Below, in pieces: positions 45,149 through 55,322 of a stretch of DNA of 64,000 nucleotides. The position numbers and the translations under genes were made by a program. The notes below the pieces were generated by a model that saw only the letters and a program-made list of their open reading frames with translations, made no database searches and was not told where the DNA came from. Position 1 is the first letter of the stretch, and every line of letters begins with the position of its first letter. The stretch comes from Steinernema hermaphroditum (taxonomy: Eukaryota > Nematoda > Chromadorea > Rhabditida > Steinernematidae): positions 558,001 to 622,000 of the forward strand of contig CM059621.1 in the NCBI GenBank assembly GCA_030435675.1, read 5' to 3'.

Positions 45149-48100
45149 CGGAGGAATGTTTTCTGCAGAAATCGATGGTGCGATTAGGGGGTGGCAGGTG
45201 GACGATTTGTTTGTCAGCGAGGCGACACGACAACAAAATAGGAAAGGCGTGGAGGAGATCATAAAAGGAGTTCTCCGAGAAGGGTAAATACATATTAGCT
45301 AAAGGGTAAACAAGGACTGTCATAAGGACTAAAGGTGATGCGAGTTCACTAGAGAATCAACGGCCAGTCGAGGGTATCATATACTAGGCAAATTCGAATA
45401 GCAAAGCTGAAACCGAACGTAGTAAAATCGTCAATTGTAGACACCATCTTCAAGGGTAGAAGGTCTACTTTCCAATTAGTGATTCTGCTAAGCGCCATCT
45501 ATTAGATCAGTAGGCTCTTTTCAATGGAATCACCGAAAAGAGTGCAGAATGACTCATTATGGAAGCCCTTCCAACTAAACTTAATTAGCTCCCCAGGTAG
45601 GCAACTCGGCCTGTGTTCTATCGATTTTCGACGTTCCAGCAACTCAGCGTGCATAACAGGGCACTTCCATATAATCAAAGGAGAAGAAGCTCGATTGGTT
45701 GAACAAAGTGGGCTCGATTACTAACCAGAAATCCGAGGAAGACTCTCTTAAGTATGCTATACCGAAAAAGCGAATATGATCCTTATAAAAAGATACTAGG
45801 ATGCGCTGGTCAACAACAACCTCAACAAAAGCATGCCTGAAAGTACCGGGCTGTACGCTAACTGGGGAGGGCAGAAATTTCCTTTTAACCTCTCGAAATC
45901 GCTTCTCAGTGCGGTAAACACGGAGATAACATCTCCGTCCACAGTGATTCATTTTGGTGATTACATGGAAAGAGTGACTAGAAGGGATCACGACCTTATC
46001 ACAGTGAAACGTGTGGAAAGTTGTAGAACCGAATTGAACAATTCCTTTTTTTTACAGGATTTGATATATGACGATTTTCGCCTATCGGATAAAAACTGCC
46101 AGGCACTACGGGTACGGTATGTTAGACTGAAAGAAGCGAATACGAATAGCACATCAGATCCGAGAAGGTTAGACTGAAGAGAGTCTCAGGGATCGTGTGA
46201 TCAGAGCTCCGAATCTCCGAGCAAGAAGTCATGATGTAAGAGATGCATTCAGCTACAATGAGATCAGCACAGAGAGAATGTTTACTCTTTGCCCACTGGT
46301 CATGATCAGCAAGGTGATATGATCTCATTGGATTTAGAATTTGTCACTCCCCTTGCAAGCGAAGGCCTTACAAACTGACAATGACTTCCTAATGATACAT
46401 AGCTGCTATGATCTTGAATCGAACGAAATGGTCGATGCCTCCGACCTCGAACGACCCACATCTCTCACCCCTAAGTGGACCCACTTCTGCTTCTGACCGA
46501 CAGCTTCCAATTCTAACCCAATGTCATACGAGGTCAGCCGAAAACAGAGCGACTATAATTACTACCGCATTCCCTAGGGGACTCTAATTTGGAGAGGAAG
46601 AACTTCCTTACATCCTTATCTGTCCAGATGTCAATACTTACTTAGCACCAGTCCATAAAAGTGGAGAAATATTTGTATGAAAACAAGGTGATTCAAATTA
46701 CAATATAAGACTAACGAATGCGAGCCACAACGTCACGAGAAATAGAAAAAAACAGTGACTATCGTAATCCAATTCACCACTATTTCGCAACTGTGTGTAA
46801 AATAACAAACCACTGTCAGCAAACAAAGCCCCATATGGTCAATTTGATAAGGTCTCGTACTGTTTGTTCTGTTAATACAAATTGTCGTAGCAAACATTTG
46901 CGTGGATGAATTGATAGAAGATGGGGAGTATCGAATCAACCATTTTATTTTTCAAGACTTCCAGAGGCCGTATCCAATAAATCGGAAGTGTGATTTCAGT
47001 GGAACGGGCTTCCCAGTGGGCAGTCACGATAAAAAAATAAAATATAAGGAGCGAACCGATAAGCCATTCAAATAATTGTGATCTTATATGGAGCCTGTTG
47101 GCAACAGTCATTTCGAAATTGTTTTAACAGGGAGGGCCATAGTTGAGTGAGTGTGCTCAAAAGACCTGATAAGGACAGATCGCTTGTTCAGATAGCACAT
47201 TCATTAACAAAATCGTTAAATTGAGAAATGAGAAATTATGAATAGGATGCAGTGTCTGGTGTCTGAAACTGACCGCCCCCCTAACATAGTGGAAGCCATA
47301 AAAAGACCAACTCTCCTCTTATACAGAGTGGCCCAAGAAGAAGGCATGTAGACAAAAATGCCATTCCCATGAACATCCTAACATGAGGCCAAAGCGACTG
47401 ATCTCATGCTTCGATGCTAACGTCAACGGTATTCCAGACTTGTCCAAATGCCTTCTTTTTGGGCCATCCTGTATAAGAGAAAAGATGGCTTTTATGGCTT
47501 CCACTATGGCAGGGGAACGGTCGGTTTCAGACACAAAAAAATAGGGTCGGCGTCCAGATAGTACATGTTAGAAATGACTGTTTGGGAAAGGTTCCCAGGG
47601 TGTAGGGTGGAACATCGTGGAATAGATGAATGGCTGATGCTGATAAGCCCCCTCTATGACTCACGTAATGTGACCGCCGTTCGCAACGTTTGTAACGTAT
47701 TCGTAAAATGGATTGAGTTTAACATTTAGGCTTTTTAAATTTCACACTTCTATGGAAAACTTCTGCAACGCTCTCACAGAGAAAAGGATAAAGATGGACC
47801 TTCGAATAGATGCTAATCTGCCTCCTCTAGCACAAAATTGGATTTTCCAGGTAAGCAGCCTTGCGCATTATCGATTTTGCCAACTTAGGCTTCAAAATAA
47901 GGCGCTGCTGCACTTATGTCACTTAAGCCATTAGCTCTCGAAGTTGGTCAAAAACAAAAATACAACAAACGTGGAGATGACAGTCGACGATAAGGAACAG
48001 GATCCAAAAGGCCCTTTGTTTGCGCAGTGAGTCAGCCTTATTTTGGTCGATCAAAGGAAAAAGGCGACGCTGCGGGTGGGGGACGCGTGAGGGGCTCCGG

Positions 48101-48849
48101 GAGGGCAACAGAGCGGAAACATTAACTCGCGACGACTTGGCGGAGTTTGGGAGGAGGAGGACTGGTTGGCTGTTTCGTTATTGCGACCCGGGCAGCTGAC
48201 GACGGCGCTGCCTGTGGCGAGCGAGCGCACGGCGACTAATCGGAACTCATGAATAGGGAAATGAATATATTCCACTTGACAACATGTTTGCCGCGTTTGG
48301 GCAGCGGATCGCCTCGAACAATTAGGTGGGGAAGCGTCGCTTTGATGGACTTCTCAAGGTTAAGTGCTCGTTTTGAGGGCTGTTTGTGAAATGTCATAGT
48401 TTGGGAGGGTGATGGATGCCGTCACTTTGCTGGACACTCTATGTCGCATTCTGTTTTTTTTTTTTCGCCCGGGTTCGACAATTTCTGCTGTGCTCGTGGC
48501 CCTCAAGACGCAGAAATTGAACAACAATTTTTATTCGCGACAGGACAGGAAAAACGTATCTTCTACAGAAGCAAATAAAACACTTGATTCTCTACAAACG
48601 TCCCACCGAACCAGGACAAGACTTGAAACTCGAATAACATCGCCGTTAGAACCTAGACGACGGCCCTTTCTGTCACTAAATTTGCGAACACGAGAGCAGA
48701 GCGGAGAGTTCGCGCTCAAATTCGTACGACAGGAAATCCAGCTGGGACGCAGTTCATTTCAATGTTCTGCCTCGTTCTCCTGTTAGCTCCCGACACGATT
48801 CTCGTAATCGTTCGTTTACCGTCTACGGTGCTCTGCATGAAGTTTGCGC
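45149..48849. other. Gene-poor stretch
   Basis: About 3.7 kb. Besides a MITE (47259-47534) I see no supported gene; small open frames (for example 45833-46177 and 47713-47934) lack domains or usable splice partners. Confidence 0.45.
47259..47534. mobile_element. MITE, 276 bp, about 90-bp terminal inverted repeats
   Basis: 47259-47351 and 47445-47534 are inverted copies: both arms share GTGTCTGAAAC, CATAGTGGAAGCCATAAAA, CTCTTATACAG and AAGAAGGCAT. No coding capacity. Confidence 0.85.
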
Positions 48850-49250
48850 TGCTGGGCGTCACTTTGTGCTGCTTTAGTTGCATAGTTTGTTGGACATTTG
48901 TCAGTTTTGTGGTTACTTCGTGACGTATAAGCTTCCTTTAACGTTTTATGCCATTTCTCTGTTTATATTCGCGTTGAAACGTGTAACTGTAACTTAAGTT
49001 TGCTGGAAAATACCAGTTCGATGACCTCACTTGATCGAGGTGCAATGTTCAATTTTGTCGTCGTCGTTTTATCAAGAGCTACCGATGTTGGGCGTCACTT
49101 TGTACTGTTCTAGTTGCGTTGTCAGTTTTGTGATTGGTCCTGCACTCGTGGCGTATAGGCTTCCTTTAACATTTTCTGTGAACGCGTAAGTTTAGCTTGC
49201 TGGAACATACCAGTTGGACTAGCTTCACTTGCCTTGAATTTTGTCGTCGC
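48850..49250. repeat. Imperfect tandem duplication of about 200 bp
   Basis: 48850-49060 and 49083-49250 share TGGGCGTCACTTTGT, then GCTTCCTTTAAC, then AACATACCAGTT/AAATACCAGTT and TTTTGTCGTCG in the same order, upstream of the gene at 49358. Confidence 0.7.
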
Positions 49251-49357
49251 GAAATAGTCATGAATTAGAATTTAACTCTAACATCGTGGTATTACGCTTT
49301 CGTTCACGTGCGCGGGGATATCATGTCGTTACTCTTATCTTTGTGTTGCAGGGTTAA

Positions 49358-50294
49358 ATGTCAATCGTACAGCCGAAATATCTCGTGACGGGCGTGTCAC
49401 AGAACAAGTGCTTCACGGTCTTTTCGATCGCGTTAGGCAATGAGGTCATGGGCTACATGAATGGTACTCGTCTGCAACAGGGCGACTGGATCGAAGCCAC
49501 CATAGAGCGCGGAGAAGACGGCGAGTTCGCTGTGCACACATACCGCCTTACGGAGTCCCCCATGAAGACATACTATGAATATTACCTAAATACTCTATCC
49601 GTACGTTCTTCTTTCTTTTGCTCTCAGTTTTGATGATCGTTGCAGATGGAAACTCACGTGTACGTTCCGCCGCAGGAGTGGTGCGCGGCAAACGACTTCC
49701 CCGACAACGACCGTTTCGTCTACAATAGGCACTTGGGGAAGGTGGCGCTGCCCACCTACGACGCTAACAAGTGGAAGGTCATGGCTGCGCAGCGCGGAAA
49801 GCCGTTCTCTGCGGTCGTCATGATGTGAGCACGGAGTTTCTGTATGATTAGTGAAAATAGAATTTTAGGGCTCCAACATATGCCAAGGCGAACGAGGTTG
49901 GCGCCCTCTTCATAGTTGACCGGCTCGACAAGCTCAACGCGCACCATACTGATCCGTCGTTGGTAAGTTGTCGTGCCACTTCTTCATGATAGGTTCCTTG
50001 TTTCGAATTGTGGTAAGAGCAAAAAAACTACGACCGCTCTCACTATTTGCAGTGCAGAATGAGTGAGCTTGTCTAAACATTTCCCGCTATCTGGAACATT
50101 TTCTATATTCAGTTTTTCAGCCGTGGAACTCTTCTCACGCCCAAAGAAACTCGGAATCAACCGCCAATGAGGAGCCGGCCGTCACCGACACGGTATTTCC
50201 TACATCAAACAGCCTCTCCGACCAAGAACTCCATAGGCGTTTGCAGTTGCTGCAGCACCTCTTGGACCAGCGCCGAGCCCAGTCGTCATCCTAG
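49358..50294 (+). CDS. 229-aa protein, unrecognised
   Basis: Exons 49358-49600, 49646-49824, 49869-49962 and 50121-50294 join in phase. A TTGCAG acceptor ends 6 nt before the ATG, typical of a trans-spliced worm gene. The N-terminal part (KYLVTGVSQNKCFTVFSIAL, then GYMNGTRLQQGDWIEATIER) alternates like a small beta barrel and might be OB/S1-like; the next 80 residues are Tyr/Pro-rich and the C-terminal 35 are a Leu/Gln-rich helix (LHRRLQLLQHLLDQRR). No signal peptide or TM. I cannot assign a family. Confidence 0.65.
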
Positions 50295-50521
50295 TCGAAC
50301 CGTTTTCGTAATGTCATTGTTACAGTTGGTGTTTGCCGAAAGAATATATCATTGTCTTGCACCCTTTGTTTAGGAATCCTGAATAGTCATTGATCGTATC
50401 CCATCTCAGGGCAGGTGAGATGCAAAGACCTCCAGTTGGAATCGGCTTCTTGTCGTGGGAAGGATGCAGGAAGATCGCGCAATTGGGCATTCTGCTTCTT
50501 TTATTCTCAGCTATCGACGTT

Positions 50522-51039
50522 TCAACAGAAACCACAGGTCTTGGGGCACTGCTCCTTCATAAGATCGTGATACACGACATTCGAACACAGATAGGCCTTC
50601 TGGGGGCATTCCAGATATCCTTGAGGGTTGAGACGATCTTGACAATTGGTGACTCCGCCAGTGTTACCTCCATCGCCGGCAGCACATCTTCCACAAGTTT
50701 TGGGACACTGCTGGGTCATGAAGTCGTAGTAGACGGAGTTGTTGCAGAGATAGGCCTTGTTGGCGCAGTCGTAGTTGATGTCCGCACAAGGAGGGCTATT
50801 CTCCACACAGACGTCGTTCGTGCAAGTGAGAGTTCCTGGACAAATTCCGCCGATGCATGGATTAGCGGAGGTGTCGTCGACGCAGACGTTGTTCACGCAC
50901 TTTTGGCCCGCGATGCATTGACCAGCAATACAAACTATGTAAGGGCAAGAGTTGGGAACCATTTACAGATTGATGGCCTACCCTGCTGAGAAGCAGAAAA
51001 TCGAACAAGGAAGACTAGAATAAGAGCCTGGAAGTACAT
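50522..51039 (-). CDS. Secreted protein with two ShKT domains
   Basis: Exons 51039-50982 and 50934-50522 join in phase, giving 156 aa. The first exon is a signal peptide (FQALILVFLVRFSASQ). A Cys-rich segment follows (CIAGQ, KCVNNVCVD, LTCTNDVCV), then two six-Cys ShKT domains, each ending in QCPKTCG plus R/F and C (about residues 80-114 and 125-156). ShKT domains occur widely in secreted nematode proteins, including protease and tyrosinase tails; the name does not imply a toxin. No catalytic domain is present. An alternative in-frame start exists without the intron, but the spliced form supplies the signal peptide. Confidence 0.88.
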
Positions 51040-51558
51040 GTTGGTAATGGAGTCATGCGGTTCTGGTGGGCTTAAGTACGGTCACTGTTTGTTTGCGGAA
51101 CATCCGGTAATGAATTCAAAAAATTTGAGGCACAGGTGAGCACACAGGGTGAGCGTTTGAATCTGGAATGCATTAGCGCCGATGTGCCTGCTGCAGAATC
51201 TAGCGTCAGAGATCGGACAGACGCCGCTCAACGCTCAACCCCTTCTTCCGAGTAGACATAGACAGCTAGGGGCGGGACTAGACAGGCAGATTCGAGACGC
51301 CATTCAACGCCGAGTCTCATTCTCAGAGTGGTCCCACCACGCCTTTCCTGAAAATGCCGGTGAGGATTACGGTACTGTCGCTTGTTCGTCCTCTGCCCAT
51401 CATTTCGATTTGCTCTACTTTGTCTTTCCCTTCCTGAGCGGATATCGGGGAATGTAAGTCCCGTCGTATAGCAGAATTAATGCAGCCTTTATCAACACAA
51501 CTGGTAGGTACTTTCTCCCAACACTAGTAGCGAAAAAATCGGCATAAACAAGCAGAAT
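51040..51558. other. Gap upstream of the ShKT gene
   Basis: 519 bp between the ShKT gene start and the astacin 1 stop. It carries one GGATTACGGTA 11-mer (51364-51374). Presumed promoter. Confidence 0.4.
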
Positions 51559-54118
51559 CTATCGAATAGACGGTGCCTCACAAATGAAATTCGCCATGTT
51601 AGACGATTCACTGCATTTCACATAATTTGACTTATTCGTAGTCAAGTCGTAGATCCCACAAACGTTGTTATTGTAGATGCCGTGCCAGTAACCGCCAAGT
51701 GGCCGGTTAGAAGTTTTGATCTTTTGGATGAGGTCGGCTAAAGCAATGTTGATATTATTAGAGGTATTTCGACTGCACCTCTTAGTTTAGCCTCATCTTG
51801 AGGGTCTTGAGACATTGAAATGACACCGCCATCGCTGCCACATATACTGTTAGCCGTGGAATAGGGCATTTGCATGGCGTAGACACTATAGCACCGTGAT
51901 CCGTCAACACTGAGAGTTTGATGATTGAATCGGCATTTGGCTAAGACCGGCGGAGGACTTGTAGTAGGAGGAGCCGATCCGTCACCGACTGAAGACAGAA
52001 CATTAGAGATGTATTGGACCAAACCCACCCGTTCTGTACTGCATAACAAAGTCTGTGTATCTAAAAGTGTTCCAGGGCTGTACGATGAGAAGATTGGAGG
52101 CAGCTGCCAAGGTCTTATTCAGTTGAGCATCACAGCAAATGCGTATCCCTTCGGGAATCCAGCTTTGTTCGAAGCCCTTAAAACTGAGACCACCATGATA
52201 GCACCGCGGGTAGCACAGCGGGTCACGATTCGTTGCGTCCATTCCGATGTAATTCACAATGTATTGGATTCGCTTTCCGTACGGTGCTGTGATGTGCCAT
52301 GTGCACAGAGACGGATCAGTCCGGTTGGCTGACTTCCATTCACCGTTTCCCACGATTTTATCGACTGAGAGAGTCTGCCAAGACCCAGTGGCACTTAAAG
52401 TCTCTCCACATCGAAGTCCATGGGAAGGAGGCTGGCGCTGGGAGCAGTCCCTTCCTCCGAAGCCACTCGGACACTGACACACGCCGCAGTTGTTCGGATT
52501 CGGACGTCCTTCGTTCTTGCATACGGTACCCGAGTTCTTGCATCGATCTGAAAATGGGGAGTCTTGTGAGATGGACTTGGATTCCCACGGTCTCCGATGT
52601 TTGGCATCGATTTGCTACTGGTAGACCTCTCATTCTATTGACCCACCCGCGTTCTACCCATCTGGGACACATCCTGACTGATTACTGTCTCCGATGGTTG
52701 GCGTCTCTCTCTATGACTCTTTTGAAGTTAATCTAGCATCCCCATCCCCTGAGTACTAAACTCTTCCCAAGGGGTCTCAGATCGGTATGCTTACCATAAC
52801 AAGAGTACATCGAGTTCATCTCAAAAATGTCTCCATAAGTTGGAAGTGTGGAGCCTCCAATGGACATTTGATACACTGGATTGATCGAGAATATGACGGT
52901 TCTATTGCTGTTAGCGAACCCACTGAAATGCTTCTATGTATCAGCCATAGATGTGGACCTACTCATCAGTGTAGTGCATGATGCCGCGGAAATCGTACGG
53001 CTTCCCGTAGTTGTTGTTCTCCGTCTTATTGTATGTGTCATAGTTGAACTTCTTGTCATCCTGACATTTCATCACTTTTTTCAAATTTTCATTTTCATTC
53101 GTACCTTAACGTTGTCTAGATTAATCCACACATAGTTGTTTCGATCCCAGCGGCTTTGCTCGTGCATGAACCCGAGGGCATGGCCGATTTCATGGGCGGC
53201 CACATCGACCTAAAGATGGTGCTGTTAGACTTTGTGACGTGAAGAAGCAGCTGACATATTCACACGTGTCGCCAATGGACACCCACTGATATTTGGCCCT
53301 AGTGTCGCGGCCGATCCTGCTATTGCATCCGGAGCCAGGATAGAAGATGAGGAGCGGATCGCGAGGCGCGTTCGCTCCGTAGTTGACCTTGTAGAAACGG
53401 AGACAGGTGTTAGCCTGCCAGAAGGCTATCGCGTTTTCTGTCGCTTCCACACCTTTTTGGTCTAAGAGCATGGCAACGATAATGTCCGTTTTGGACGCAA
53501 GACCTACTTAGATCCGGGCTATGTGTGTAGTAAACTCCGTTTGACCACAGTGAACCAGGGTAGTCCCACCCTTGAAACGCCTGGCGTTTGGATCGATGTC
53601 TGGAGGGAGAAAGCCCAAAATGTCTCTTGGCTTCCTCTCTATGACCATCCATGAACTGGGACTCACTTACAGCAAACTTACAGAGACATGAGCATATCGC
53701 CCTCGACGAGAACCTCGTCCAGGCCCAATTCTGAGTTAATCTCGGCGATACTTCTCGGAGCGTCTGGAGGCAGAGGCTTTGGGTTCAGTTTCTAAGACCA
53801 GATATCACCCATGAACCACTTGTTTCCCTACCTTAGCCTCCTCGATGAGTTCGCTCATCTCCTTATCCACTTCTTGCTGTCCATGGCTAAGCCTCTGCTG
53901 GACCTTCTTCCTCTGTTCGGCTATCAACTCGGCCACTGCGTCGATGTCCTTGAAACCCGGAAGGCTCTGAAACGTGGTCTTACCTAGAGACTAGAAAGCC
54001 TTGGTACCTTCCTAAGGAGTTCCTTCCCTTTCAAGGGGGTCTCATCGCGACCTCTAGGAAGTGGCTGGCACTGAACCAGAGATAGGAAGAAGACAGCTAC
54101 AATAGGAAGTATACGCAT
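51559..54118 (-). CDS. Astacin metalloprotease 1 (NAS; astacin-EGF-CUB-lectin-like)
   Basis: Secreted zinc endopeptidase. Eleven exons on the minus strand: 54118-54008, 53966-53832, 53791-53682, 53638-53508, 53461-53256, 53209-53111, 53060-52963, 52922-52795, 52547-52029, 51988-51779, 51737-51559 (641 aa, phases agree). Signal peptide ([15 protein letters not shown]), propeptide with coiled charged region, furin site [10 protein letters not shown], then the catalytic domain with [19 protein letters not shown] (zinc ligands and astacin signature) and Met-turn GIMHY. Next come an EGF-like domain ([10 protein letters not shown]...[12 protein letters not shown]), a CUB domain and a short C-type-lectin-like domain ([16 protein letters not shown]...FICEAPS). 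It is inverted relative to the two downstream paralogues. Confidence 0.93.
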
Positions 54119-55322
54119 CTCTGACAGTAAACTGCCTATCCTTTCCTTTTAAGCCCTCTGTTATCAACATTGTCCTTATGTTTTCATCCACTTCCGTAGA
54201 TCTTTGAAGCTCATTAGAGCACAGCATAACTGCACAGGTCAAAAGAAGAACAATTACGACCAGGTCTTGAGCAAATATTTGCTACATTTTAAGGGCATAA
54301 TCTTAATCTATCTGTCGAGGAAGGAATTTGTCGATGACGCTCTTGTAACCAAGTCAGACGGCCTCAAAGATGATGAGTTCTGCCAAGGACCGGCTAGTTA
54401 GCCTAGATGATGAAGGTGAATCAAATGCGTGGTGGAGGCAAACGAATGGAGTTCTAGGCTCCGACTTCTAGTGGCAGTGCTAGATTCTGTATCTTCGGCT
54501 CCCTGATGTTCCAGGCCTTCTGGTAGCCGCGGCAATCATTGCCAGAACAAAGAAGGTTACAAAGTAGTCGGAGTTCGCTTTTAGAGACCACCAATGGTCT
54601 CTGAAAGCGAACCTGATGGGTCTCCCAAGGATCGGTCGCCGCCGTAGTTAGTTGGTTTACTTGCCAGGACCCACGATCAGAGTTCAATAGCTCAGCCCTA
54701 TGGCCAACTCAGCCAGTTGTTTCGGCTAATTCATAATGCTTACATCGCGACTCCTCCTTCCTGGTATTTTTGGCTTACTTTGGCTTTGGCCTACAAACTG
54801 CTGAGCAAGAGACCTACCGGGTCAAAAACATAGGCAGAAAGCGGGTGTCCCGGCAATTATACTTATAAACGCTCAATGAAATCTATGTGTGAATATATAA
54901 AATAGAGTCATAGTCCACTCACGTTGATGTTGTTCTCATGTTGGACTATCTGACCAGGAATGGCACTCCCATTACATCATCGCCCTTTTTATCCTTCGAT
55001 ATTAATGACTGGGCGACGCTATGGACAATTATGTATCGATTGGATCCTATATCCATAGTAGTAAAACATTTCTGATTCAGTGTAGCTGGACAGTTCTAGC
55101 TATCTTGATTTCGCGGACAGTCACAGTTTCAGCTTTCCATTGTTGACACAGTGGCCGTCACCGTTCTCTATTCTGTCCTTTAAAGAGTCACATGCTGCCA
55201 AAAGTAAAAATGTCATCGCAAGGACACTGTGCTTTGATAAGAAAAAGTACGAAAACATGAGGACACATATGATATAAGTGCTACATAAATCAAAGAATGG
55301 ACGAGGCTGTTCATTCTTCGAG
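54119..55322. other. Divergent intergenic region of astacins 1 and 2
   Basis: 1.2 kb probably holding both promoters. A short palindrome around 54574-54607 (CGCTTTTAGAGACCA / TGGTCTCTGAAAGCG) is visible. The open frame 54454-54687 (-) has no recognised domain. Confidence 0.5.

Noticed and set aside
45833..46177. 115-codon plus-strand frame
   Set aside because: No recognisable domain, no splice partner, composition like surrounding non-coding DNA.
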